Shown here piece after piece: positions 20,742-33,800 of a stretch of 64,000 nt of DNA. Positions within the stretch are counted from its first letter, which is position 1. Each line of letters starts with the position of its first letter. A program made the position numbers and the translations under genes. The notes beneath the pieces were generated by a model. It was not told the origin of the DNA. It worked only from the letters and a program-made list of their open reading frames with translations, and did not search any database. Location of the stretch: NCBI GenBank assembly GCA_023974075.1, contig JAMFTG010000488.1, positions 248,001 to 312,000 on the forward strand, read 5' to 3'. Source of the DNA: Chaenocephalus aceratus (taxonomy: Eukaryota > Chordata > Actinopteri > Perciformes > Channichthyidae).

Positions 20742-22000
20742 TTTATTTATATAGCACCTTTCAACAAAAGGCAATTCAGAGCAAACATGAAAAACATTAA
20801 GAGCATTCAGAAATAGTGCAGCAGAAACACATTATATAATGCCATTAAAAACAGTTATTAAAAAGCAAAGAGAATCAAATAAACAGGCTTATATAGAACA
20901 AGGTATATAAAACATAAATACAAGTTACAGTGCAGTGTGAGTCTTCATCCTGGATTTAAAAATAGCAGTTTAGTCACATTACCAAGTTTGACCCAACATG
21001 CCTCCTGTAATTTCAGCGAGGACTTTAAAGGTCCCATGTCATGCTTTTCCGGTTATTACCCGTCCCCTTGTTGTTATGAAGGTTTTTCTGCATGTAAAGT
21101 CTGCAGAGTCAAAACCCTCAAAGTACACCATGTAGCGAGTAAAACTCTAACACAGAGAATACCTCCCCAAAACGCCTCGTTGGAGACACGTCACTGTCCA
21201 TTTGATTCTTCCGGGTACATCATGATGTCATGTCGTCCCCGGAACGAAATGGACCAATCCGTGGAGCCGTTACGTTACGTCCGCGGAGCCGTTACGTTAA
21301 GCCCCCGCTGATTGGTCCAAATTGACCAATCCACGAACTTCCTCACACACTCAGTGCTGCAGGCAGCTCTGCTGATCTCTCCTCCCTGGCTGCAGGCTGA
21401 TAACAGACAGTTGGGATCGCGGCGAAATTCTCTCTGCAGACCCATTCTCACAGTGTTTATCAACCTTTTTCTCTCTCGATATCAAGACACACTTATTGTT
21501 TTTACTTCGGCTGTGACTTTGTGTGTGCTCAGGGTGAGTTTGGCTGTGTTTCGCTGTGTATCGCTAAACAAGGAAATCACACCTCCACGGAGCTCAGCGC
21601 GATTCACAACGTCCCGACTGGTCCTGACCAATCGGAGCACACTGGGCTCACAGGGAGGGGGGGGGCAAGAGCTGCAACGAGCCGTTTAGTGGAGAGAGTG
21701 AATACACATACTTTACAGAGATGCGAAACCAATGTGAGTTTGGAAAATTGCACAGTATAAATCTATTCTAGTAGACCTCAACAATGGAATTATGATCAGT
21801 GGAAATGGCCATGACACGGGACCTTTAACACGAATGGAATGGCAGTAAAAAGGCCAATAAGAAGCTACATGTGTCGAAAAACAAACTCAAAATAACTACT
21901 CAGGTCCATTACTGAGAATTAACTCACTAACATTCGCTCATGCTTTTCTTCTGCTGCTTTAAACCAGAGGGAGACTGACCTGGAAGGAAACAGGAGGACG
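20742..22000. repeat. Interspersed repeat interrupted by a TTAA-type element
   Basis: About 20925-21028 and 21829-22000 together reconstitute the repeat at 5860-6117. The intervening 21029-21824 is a later insertion. The part before 20925 includes a retroposon-tail-like block (TTTATTTATATAGCACCTTT). Confidence 0.7.
21029..21824. mobile_element. TTAA-type miniature element (796 bp) with defined empty site
   Basis: The ends are AGGTCCCATGTCATG at the left and CATGACACGGGACCT at the right. TTAA flanks both sides (21025-21028 and 21825-21828). The empty site at 5860-6117 has a single TTAA at this point, which confirms precise boundaries and target duplication. No transposase is present. TTAA targeting suggests a piggyBac-like origin. 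Confidence 0.85.
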
Positions 22001-22100
22001 TGAAGCATTGAAGAGGAAACATTTACCTTCAAATATGAGAGTTTTCATTGTCAGTGGCAGGTAGGAGTCAGCAGTCACACACAGCAGGAGATGGACAGGC

Positions 22101-22688
<588 letters not shown>

Positions 22689-22991
22689 AGATTATCTTTT
22701 TATAAAGAAGGTGTATACATATATTTAAATATATTTATACACATACACATACATCTGTAAAAACCTACACACACACAAACACGGCCTAATGTTTAATCAA
22801 TATTTTCAAATATTATCTTTCTTGATTCGTTTTGTTTACATGTTATTGTTTCTGGTTCTAAAATGATGTTCACGTTTGACCTCTAGTTGTTGAATGAAGG
22901 TTGAGTTGTAATCAGTTCCTCATGTCTCTTAGCTCTACTTCTAAGTATTCTTTATAAATAACTGTAACATGTTTTCTTCCTCTTTCAACAG

Positions 22992-23411
22992 AGTCTTAAC
23001 CTCAGCATCTTGTCCTTCAGCGTAGCACAAGCCTTTTTTATGTGTTTTTGGAAATGTTATTATTATTTGTCCTAATGAAATATGTTTAGTCATAGATCTT
23101 GTAAAGGGGTATGCTCTTGGTTGCTTTCTCTTTTTTAAAATGTTAAATATTTTTTAAGTTGTGAATTGTCTTTTAATTCTGAATGAGTATTTTTAAATAC
23201 ATTTGCAGTCCTTTTGACCAAACCTGTCACATTGTCATTATTATACATTTATGTTTTCATATTGAGTTGTATAGAGTATGTCTAATCCATCTGCTTTGCC
23301 CTTTCAAGTGTGCAGTGTCTTTTCTATCAAAGAGCACTTAGCTGTTGTGTTATCATTAGTCTTATTAGTAATGTATGTGTTTTGTATACAAAAACAAAGG
23401 TGTGAAATAAA
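22992..23411 (+). other. Possible 3' UTR exon and poly(A) signal of gene A
   Basis: A good acceptor (CCTCTTTCAACAG) precedes 22992, and an AATAAA lies at 23406-23411. No closer AATAAA follows the gene A stop at 19971, whose next bases (AAGGTCAG) could act as a donor. A spliced 3' UTR is therefore possible but unproven. Confidence 0.3.
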
Positions 23412-23708
23412 GAAGTTAAAGGAAAGACCTTTTTAAAGTGTATTTATTTATAAACCATCAAACCTTTTCACTGGTAACCCCCACAGTGTCAGACTCTACC
23501 AACCAGCATAGTCTCAGTTAACTCCAGGTCCCAATGAGGCGTGTAGTAAAATGTGAATATTATTGACCTCGGCTGGTGACCAGTAGGTGTTACAACATCA
23601 AACAGACCAGTTAGTCGAAGCAACTCTGGTTTAGGCCTTCAAGTCCCTATTAGAATAACCAAATAATTAAACATTTGTTCTACTAATGTCTTACCTTTGA
23701 AACAAAGC

Positions 23709-24188
23709 AGTGTGGGGAGAAGTACTCAGATCCTCTACTTAAGAAAACGTAGAAATACAATGAACTTGATTACAAGTTGAAGTTAGGAATTGAAAATGAG
23801 AGTTAAGTAGAAGTACAGAAGAATCAGTCAATTGTATTTCAAATATCAAACTAAAAGTACTGATATTGCAGAATTTTCCTTTAACAGCATTGAATTAGCA
23901 AAGTATTAGTCTAGTATTTTAGAATATTATAATTGGGTTTTTATCCCCTGTGTACTATTTCAATGTTAAGCAATTTTTCAAGTACTCTTGTCGCCAAGTA
24001 GCACAGTACTGTATCAGGTCATATCAAGTGTTTAGATGTAAATAGTAGCTAAAACTGATAAATAAATGTAGTGGAGTAAAAGTTAAGGTAGCATAAAATG
24101 GATGCTTTCAAAAATAAAGACAAGCATGTCAACATAGTGCTTGAGTACAATACTTCAGTAAATGTATTTAATTACTTTCCACCGCTGG
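23709..24188. mobile_element. Miniature inverted-repeat element between genes A and B
   Basis: The left end CAGTGTGGGGAGAAGTACTC and the right end TACTTTCCACCGCTGG are imperfect inverted copies. The interior (AGTACTCAGATCCTCTACTT) is a highly repeated fish sequence type. A related block occurs at about 61370-61975. No coding capacity. Confidence 0.5.
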
Positions 24189-24444
24189 GATAATGTTATT
24201 TTAACATTTGGTTAGCCGAGACGTCCCTGTTTTGTCACATGTTAGCTTGTGTAATGCAATATACAACAGGCCTATACTTTTCTTTAGTTATATATTTGTG
24301 GTAACTGCTAATTACCAAATGCTAGCCAGCTAACACGTTAAATGCAAATGTTAAACATGGTAAACAATAAACCTGCCAACCACCAGGATGGCAGCATTGT
24401 CATTGTGAGCATGTTAGCATGCTGATGTTAGCATTTAGCTTTAA

Positions 24445-25139
24445 AGGTCTACTGTTATACTATTTGTAGACATATATTATAGGTCCCAGATATAATAACA
24501 TGTCTATGAAGTGTTTTGCTCAACATACCAAACAGATCACCCATTCTAGCCATGCCTAATTTCCCTCTATTTCAGCCCTGTACTAAAGTGCTGATTCTGC
24601 GTCCGTAGCTTTAAAAAAAAAAGAAATAAAAGAAAGAGAGTAGAGCTCATGCAGGAGAGTTCTACCCAGATTCTCAGCTAAATACTGCCGTGATTTAACG
24701 CCACATTATGTTCCAATATAATCAAAGATTATTTCTGAATCAGTATGGACCTCAAATGCTTCTTCTCTCTCACGTTTACCACAAGGTGAGTTCCTTTAAC
24801 ATCCTGCTTCTTTACACATGCTCTCTCCAGTACAGGTTAGCTCTGAGTGTTAGCGATGCTAATGTAAACAAAGACCATATTACTTCCAAAACACGCCGCG
24901 CATTGTTTCTGATAGCAACGTTTCTGATAGGGCCGTGGGCGTAAACCCAGACCACATTTTTAGCAATGTCGTCATGACCGCAGCAAATCGTCTCCATCGT
25001 ACCCCCATTTTTAGAGATGTGGGTAAGGAGGAAAAGAGAGGAGGTTGTATTTTCAGACACTTTCTGAGTGTCCTGACTGAGCGGCACATATTTATGTATA
25101 AAATAAATCAAAACGTGCATTTTGCATGACAGGTGACCT
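24445..25139. mobile_element. TTAA-type miniature element, complete copy (695 bp)
   Basis: It starts AGGTCTACTGT and ends ACAGGTGACCT, with TTAA at 24441-24444 and 25140-25143. The segmental duplication begins inside it at 24786; the other copy keeps only the right half (6624-6977). Minus-strand open frames inside it are not genes. Confidence 0.8.
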
Positions 25140-25368
25140 TTAAGCTCTGCTGTTACGTAACCCCACAGAGCACATTTTTATCGGGTGGTTTGTTTAATAC
25201 TACTGGATCATCTATCAACAGATGTTATGTTGACGGATAGTACGTTTCTCACTTTGCAACTTCTTTCTTTCTCCTTATTCAGTCGTTTTATCTCAGTATC
25301 TATACAACGATGCAACTATTTTTATGGCGTTGTTCTCGAGGGACACGTCTGTCTGTAGTAATGATGGT

Positions 25369-27226
25369 AGCACCTCCCACCTCAGCTGTGACCTCCCACC
25401 TCAGCTGTGACTCCCACCTCAGCTGTACACCTCCAACCTCAGCTGTGACCTCCCACCTCAGCTGTATACCTCCCACCTCAGCTGTATACCTCCCACCTCA
25501 GCTCTGACCTCCCACCTCAGCTGTGACCTCCCACCTCAGCTCTGACCTCCCACCTCAGCTGTGACCTCCCACCTCAGCTGTGACTCCCACCTCAGCTTTA
25601 TACCTCCCACCTCAGCTGTGACCTCCTACCTCGGCTGTATACCTCCCACCTCAGCTCTGACCTCCCACCTCGGCTGTGACCTCCCACCTCAGCTGTCACC
25701 TCCCACCTCAGCTGTCACCTCCCACCTCAGCTGTATACCTCCCACCTCAGCTGTGTACCTCCCACCTCAGCTCTGACCTCCCACCTCAGCTGTCACCTCC
25801 CACCTCAGCTGTATCCCTCCCACCTCGGCTGTGACCTCCCACCTCAGCTGTGACCTCCCACCTCAGCTGTCACCTCCCACCTCAGCTGTCACCTCCCACC
25901 TCAGCTGTATACCTCCCACCTCAGCTGTATACCTCCCACCTCAGCTGTATACCTCCCACCTCGGCTGTGACCTCCCACCTCAGCTGTGACCTCCCACCTC
26001 AGCTGTCACCTCCCACCTCAGCTGTATACCTCCCACCTCAGCTGTATACCTCCCACCTCGGCTGTGACCTCCCACCTCAGCTGTGACCTCCCACCTCAGC
26101 TGTGTACCTCCCACCTCAGCTCTGACCTCCCACCTCAGCTGTCACCTCCCACCTCAGCTGTGTACCTCCCACCTCAGCTCTGACCTCCCACCTCAGCTGT
26201 CACCTCCCACCTCAGCTGTATACCTCCCACCTCAGCTGTATACCTCCCACCTCGGCTGTGACCTCCCACCTCAGCTGTGACCTCCCACCTCAGCTGTGTA
26301 CCTCCCACCTCAGCTCTGACCTCCCACCTCAGCTGTCACCTCCCACCTCAGCTGTGACCTCCCACCTCAGCTGTATACCTCCCACCTCAGCTGTATACCT
26401 CCCACCTCAGCTGTGACCTCCCACCTCAGCTGTGACCTCCCACCTCAGCTGTCACCTCCCACCTCAGCTGTGTACCTCCCACCTTAGCTGTCACCTCCCA
26501 CCTCAGCTGTGACCTCCCACCTCAGCTGTGTACCTCCCACCTCAGCTGTCACCTCCCACCTCAGCTGTGACCTCCCACCTCAGCTGTCACCTCCCACCTC
26601 AGCTGTATACCTCCCACCTCAGCTCTGACCTCCCACCTCAGCTGTCACCTCCCACCTCAGCTGTGTACCTCCCACCTCAGCTGTCACCTCCCACCTCAGC
26701 TGTGACCTCCCACCTCAGCTGTATACCTCCCACCTCAGCTGTATACCTCCCACCTCAGCTGTCACCTCCCACCTCAGCTGTGACCTCCCACCTCAGCTGT
26801 CACCTCCCACCTCAGCTGTGTACCTCCCACCTTAGCTGTCACCTCCCACCTCAGCTGTGACCTCCCACCTCAGCTGTGTACCTCCCACCTCAGCTGTGAC
26901 CTCCCACCTCAGCTGTCACCTCCCACCTCAGCTGTATACCTCCCACCTCAGCTGTGACCTCCCACCTCAGCTGTGACCTCCCACCTCAGCTGTATACCTC
27001 CCACCTCAGCTCTGACCTCCCACCTCAGCTGTCACCTCCCACCTCAGCTGTCACCTCCCACCTCAGCTGTATACCTCCCACCTCAGCTCTGACCTCCCAC
27101 CTCAGCTGTCACCTCCCACCTCAGCTGTCACCTCCCACCTCAGCTCTGACCTCCCACCTCAGCTGTCACCTCCCACCTCAGCTCTGACCTCCCACCTCAG
27201 CTGTATCCCTCCCACCTCAGCTGTGT
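25369..27226 (+). repeat. Minisatellite of 18-20 bp units with CAGCTG, upstream of gene B
   Basis: It has the same unit family as 7211-8602 but is about 466 bp longer (roughly 95 units) and more homogeneous, with fewer CGGCTG variants. It ends about 605 bp before the gene B ATG, the same spacing as in copy A. Length and variant pattern changed after the duplication, as expected of an unstable array. Confidence 0.97.
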
Positions 27227-27634
27227 AGAGGTATTTATAGACGCAAACCACATCCAAACGTCTGCTCTCAAACATTCTCTCTACAACGTGAACTCTGCCT
27301 ACCGCCTTAATGTTAACATTTAGAAAGCCATGAGGTACAAATAAAGTAAATGTGGTTGTCTTTTACTTTACACGTACACTCAGACTACAATGGCCGTCTG
27401 GCTGCATGTTTATGGCACGAATATCTTTTGTACCTGGGTTTTAAATACGCTGATCCTTACTTTTAATAGAAGGTAAAAAGAGATAAAATAGGGGTTAACC
27501 TTGTTCTTTTATATCCTTAAGAGAATTGTGAGATGCCCTTTCGGGGACAAAAGGACTCCCTGCTTGTCATTTCCATTAACTTAACTTTTATTTGGGGATT
27601 TACAGTAATCCATGAGCTCATATATATTAATAAT

Positions 27635-27656
27635 GTAAAGAGGAAGGAAACCAGGC
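27635..27656 (+). promoter_or_regulatory. ETS/PU.1-like box in the gene B promoter
   Basis: The block is identical to 9012-9033, at the same distance (about 195 bp) from the ATG. Because it lies in the recent duplication, only the match to gene C is informative about conservation. Confidence 0.45.
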
Positions 27657-27830
27657 TAGTTTTAAACAGCTTGGAGTATATTTTACAGAACTGTACCAGC
27701 TGCAGAAGGAACACTGTCTTCAAAGACCATATCCTCCTTATTTCTGTAGAAATGTTTTTGGTGATGTGCTGATAGAGTATTTCTCATGTGTGATCTACCT
27801 GCAAATCTAACAGAGACGTGAGGAGCAGCT

Positions 27831-30800
27831 ATGAGTTTAAAAGCAGCAGCGAGTGGATTGGTGGTCTTCCTTCTCTCTGTGCAAGGTACAGTACAGCTAC
27901 ATTTATATAAGTCAGTTAATGCACCTCAGAAAAACCGAGTGTTTGTCCGTGTGGATAGAAATGATGACTGTACACAATTGCTTTAGCAAACAAAAGATGC
28001 TTTGAATAATTTCAATCTAGAATTCGTCGCTCTGTTGAACTTCCTCAACACTTACTTTTAGCAAGTATTTGATAATGTAATACATAAGAAACATAACATG
28101 AGCTTGTGTCATGTCTTTAGTGTTTTAAGAGATAACTTATGGTGGCAGTTGCAACGTGGCTAAAAAGCTTCACTAATGAATACTTTTAAATGAACAATGA
28201 GTCAAACGAATAAGGGGTTGCTTGTAGAAATGAAAACACAATGATAATCACCTCACGAAAGTGTACGCTTCTTTTAGAGTACTGTTTTGCTTTTATGGAA
28301 AACAACTCTACTGTTTTTCAGCTGCACCCTGCAACTGAACGCTCTTTCTTTCTTCATGGCGGCCACAGTTTTGGCCCTGCAGGTTAAGTGTGTGTGAAGG
28401 TGTGTGTCCGTGAATGCATGAACGTCTGTTTGCACGCCCGTACATGATCATAGCTTTTTTATTTTATTCATTTCTGCCTCCATTGGACGGTGAAAAGTGT
28501 AAAGACTTACTGGAAACAGGAAGAGAGATCTGGGTATGACATGCTAAAAAGGAACCGGGGCGATCACAGTAACAAGTTAGCGCAGTAACTCACTATCAAC
28601 GCAAGGTGCTATATGCAGCTTTCTTCAATTATAAGCCTCTTAAAACTCTACACTTCAGGCATTATCAAAATAAGGATAGACAAAGTTACTGCAGCGTAAA
28701 GATGGGGACACAGTAGTATTTATCTGACAACACAAGACTGAACATTGGATTTATGTTAAGAGTCATTTAGAAACATGACTTTAAATAAATACTCATGTGG
28801 TTTAGTGGATATTGTAGCTTTGATAAATATCTAATTTCGGCAGAGAAGCCAGATGCTTTCTTTTACCTGACAATGAGGAGACCAAGGTGCAGCATCTAAT
28901 TGTATTAGAGAACAATGAGTCCTCTTTTCTGGCTTGCTTTTCTCTCAGTGATCCGGCTGCTGCAGGGCGTGAATGGAAACTTCAAAGAAAAGCAGAACAT
29001 TGAGGCTGCGGCCACACGAGGACGAAAACGGTCGTTTGCGTTACTGTTTAGTGTCATATAGACCGTTCGGCCACGCGAGGACGACCGAATACGGCACTAA
29101 ACGACTGAGGAAATGATAACGGGTCCCAAGGTGGATAGAACGGCATACGCAACGCTCTGGGGGGTCCAACGGCTCCGTGTGTACGCCCTATACAATCATT
29201 TTCTGATAATGATGAGGCAATAGCCCCGCCTCTCCCCACCTCTGCTGCTCACCCCCGCGTCAAAGTAAACTGCACCCTGAATTCAGATTATTTATCTTTC
29301 TCTCGCGAGTGAAGTCTAATCTGACAGGACGGAGACACGCAGCTCTGCTCACCTGCAGCTCCTCCCGCTGCAGCAAAACACACACTTCAAGTCAGATCAT
29401 CACCCTTAGCTATTTTAATTACCTCTCAAACTAAACTAGGTATAAATATGTTTATTTTTACTGTCGGCCGGGTCACTCATTACTGGATCAGCTGCTGCAT
29501 GAGACAGACACTGCCGCTGTCCGAAGAGAGGGAGGAAAAAGAGAGGCTCCGTGTATTTTATTATTATAATATATAGAGTCGTTATTCATTTGTTTTAAAG
29601 CTCAATAAATAACAAAGAAGACCTTTGACCGGCACTTTTATCATTTTGTCCGGAAGATTTAAACTTTAATACACTGGCGCAAAACTCTGCCCGGTTCCCT
29701 CGGCCCCCACCGCGGAGAATAAACAGAAGGGCAACCATGACAACCATGCTTCTTCGCTGCTTTGTGGAGGAAGTTACAGCGCCACGTACAGGCTCCTGCA
29801 TGTACTGCAGCTTCTCCAGCGGTTGGAGCTAAACGGAGCGGTCTCGTGTGGACAGACACTATCCGGATAACTATTGCATGTGGACGGAAGCTTGTTTGCG
29901 ATTGCGTTTGCGTTAATCCTTTGCGTTTAGCCGTTTTCGTCCTCGTGTGGCCGCAGCCATGTTCTGCTTTTCTTTGAAATTTCCATTCACGCCCTGCAGC
30001 AGCCGGATCACTGAGAGAAAAGCAAGCCAGAAAGGAAGACTCATTGTTCTCTAATACAATTAGTCTTCCCTAATATTTTATTCTGATCTTTTTCTAAGGT
30101 TCGAAATCTAAGTATTTATCTAAGTATTTATCAAGTAAATACTGCGTTAAAGGTTAAATACACTGCTATGATGTCCTACGTCAACATTATATATAACCTT
30201 TAAAAATATAAACCCAGTTAGAAACAAACATCAGAACATTCCTCTGTATGTAAATCAATATAATATAAAATAGTAAAAAGATGTGTTTGATAATGCTAAG
30301 AAAGTCTGTCTACTGACGAGTCTGATGAATGTTTCTGATGTGCTCTGTGTTTCAGTGGTTCAGGGTCTGGATGGCTGGGGAGTGACTTACTCTTCTCCTG
30401 AGATCTGTGCAGTGAAAGGATCAACAGTGGAGATAAGATGCAGCTTCACATACCCGTCTACATGGAAAGGAAGTGTAAACACAGTTAAGAAAACATTCTG
30501 GTTCACTAAAAAGAAAGATGGTGAACCTGTAGATCTGACCACAGACGCACAATACGCAGGTCGTGTAGAGGATCGCTGTGGAAACAACAGATGCACTTTG
30601 AGAATCAGAAACCTGACAGAGAGCGACTCAGCTGAGTACAGGTTCAGGATCAAAACAAGCAAAGACGTGTATGCTGGTGAACCAGTCACTCTGTCTCTCA
30701 CAGGTAATATTTTCATTCATGCCAATCATTTCCAAACGTTCAACTTTAAGAAAACAATAATATAAATGTGATGTGCTTTTAATTATATACATGAATGTTG

Positions 30801-33800
30801 AGTTTATTTTTAAATAACCTTCCTGTTCCTTCTTCGCAAATACAGATCTCTCGGTGCAGGTGGAAAGCAAAGATTCCAACAGAGCAAACCTGAAGTGTCA
30901 GAGCAGTTGTGATTTACCTGGTAATGATTACGTCTGGTACAAGAACGGAGGAAAGATTCAAACAGGGACATCTTCTCTTCAGGTCGACTTTAATTATCTG
31001 GACAGCTATTCCTGTGCCTTGAAAGGATTTGAGGACTCTCTCTCCCCTTCAGTGTGTGAGTTCACTTCACTACCTTATTCTAATATAACACCATCTAGTG
31101 GAAGCCTTAGCTAACTGTGATTTCTCATCAACTCTGGTCAAAATATGGTTTAAAAATGAATTTTAATGTTTCAGGTGTCACTGGTCAAAACAGCAACACG
31201 GTGACTTCCATTCAAGGAAGCATCTGTGCCCCCAGAGGATCATCAGTGGACATTTCCTGCAGGTACAGCAGTAATGACTGTATTACATCAAAGTTCTGGT
31301 TCAGTCCTGAGCGTAGTCATCAGGGACAGATTCCCTCTCAACCTGAGGACCTTAGTGAAGACACCCATTATGCAGCTCGTGTTCAGATCCTTGACACAGA
31401 GAGAGGACGCTCCACTCTGAGGATCTCTGACCTGAGAGACTCAGATTCAGCTCAGTATCTCTTCACATTCAAAACACCAAGCTTTGAATGGAGGAGTGAT
31501 TTACCTGGAACAACTCTGACTGTCACAGGTACTGACCAACACACTGATGAAAATACACAGTACAATACAAAAATACTGGAAGTTGAGTTTGTGTAATTGC
31601 TGTTGGATGAGTTATCATATGTGTTCACCTACTTTAGACTGTTGAGTTAATGGGAATGTACATTTATCATCAGTTTAATTTGAGACATTTTATATTATTC
31701 TTTTTCTCATATCCAGCTCTGCAGGTGCAGGTGATCACAGAGACGTACAGGCAGTCCCATACCTATGCAGAGCTGAAGTGTCACAGCAGCTGCGGTCCAG
31801 CTGCTGGTGTTTCCTACGTCTGGTTCAAGAACAACGAGAAAATAGGAGACCAGACAAGATCTTCTTACAAAGACTGGATTCAACCTGCAGACATGATCTC
31901 TTGTGCTTTTGAAGGACATGAGAAGTTCCGCTCTCCTGCAGTGTGTGAGTGTACAGAACTACAGCCAGTAAATAAGCCATCGTAGGTGAAGCAACATACA
32001 ATACAATAGATTTTAGTAGAAACCTCATTTAGAAAGAAAAAAAGTAAAACAATAACAGAAAATCCTTCAGGCACCAAGAATCATCATAGAAGAAAAATAT
32101 CATAAATGAGTTTAGTTTTATATTGTTCTTCCTGTTATTTAAGGTTGCAGCAGAAAGATGAGAAAGATTTGATTGATAAATAAAACAAGGTTCTCATACA
32201 GAGAGATGTTCAACATTATAATAATCCTCAATAATACATTTGTGTTCATAGTGATTATCAGTCTTCATTCGTTGCCCTGTATCGACTAAAATCAAGTGTA
32301 CCTTATTGTGGTGTAAAGTTTCAATGTTGTGCACGTTTTGGACAAAGGTTAAATCCGTCCAACAAGCATTTTGTCAAACCGTGTTCGAAGTCCAAAATGC
32401 AGCTACAGTTCATTCAGCGTTCAATAATGTAGATACCCTTTGAGCTAATCTAGTGAGCAACACATTCTTAATATTTACTGTTCACACATCTCCTCCAGAT
32501 GCTCCGAGGCACCTTTCTTTGTCAAGACCCTCTGCTGAGATAGAGGAGGGCCGTCCAGTGACTCTGACCTGTAGCAGTGAAGCTAACCCAGCAGCTACAT
32601 ACACCTGGTACAAGGAGAATGGAAATCATAACGTTCCTCTTCTCAGTGAACGACCACAGCTTGTCTTCAGATCCATCCAGTCCTCTGACTCTGGACAGTA
32701 TTTCTGTTCAGCTACAAATGAGCTGGGGGGGAGGACATCTGAAAACACCTTTATTGATGTGAAATGTGAGTAATCATAACTTCTTTCTTACATCTACGTG
32801 CTTTATATTTACAGTCTGCTGTAAAAGACTGAGCAGCTTCAGGAGATAACAGAGGCTTAGTGCAGTTCAAGGACTTAGATTTAAACCGTGAACCATCCAT
32901 TGGTCAGACCACCTTCAAAGTTTACAATGCAGTTACACATAGCTTCTCACATTTTGTGATTTAAAATATTCTGTACAACATGTAATGTTAAAACACTAAT
33001 TTAAACCTAGACAATTATTTGTTTTTGCATCTCCTCCAGACGCTCCAAAGCCTGTGTCAGTGAGTCCCTCTGCTGAGATAGAGGAGGGCCGTTCAGTGAC
33101 TCTGACCTGTAGCAGTGATGCTAACCCAGCAGCTAACTACACCTGGTACAAGAAGAATAACAATGCAGACGTTCCTCTTCTCAGTGAAGGACCACAGATT
33201 GTCTTCAGATCCATCCAGTCCTCTGACTCTGGACAGTATTTCTGTAGAGCTGAGAACAAGCTGGGGAGGAGCACATCTGCAAACACCTTTATCGACATGA
33301 AATGTGAGTAAGACAGTTTATTTAAAGATAACAAGCTTAAATCTGTCTAGTTGTTTCAAGAGAAGATGTTACTTATCATCACTACTTTCTTCAGCTCAGC
33401 TTGCTTTACATCACATGGGATCCAGGGAACAAGCGGGTAACGAAAAGTGATCTGGCAGTAACTTCTAATCACATTTTATAGAGTTGCTAATGATGACATC
33501 ATTGAGAAACGAGTGTTGAATATTGTTATATTTAACTAATATTTACTGTTATTAACTTTACAAGGCTATCTTTAAATCCTTAAATTCCATGACTCAATGC
33601 ATAGTTGTGACTTGATTAAGTGATACACTAAACGGCATTTAACCAATGACAAATCATTACTTTATTATGACTAATAAGAATTCAGAAATACCCATGAACA
33701 ATTATTAACATTACATATTAATTCATTTACATAATCTAACGGTTGTTTCTCTAAAATATATTCCTTAGCTACAGTGAAAAAACTGAAACGTTGACTATAA

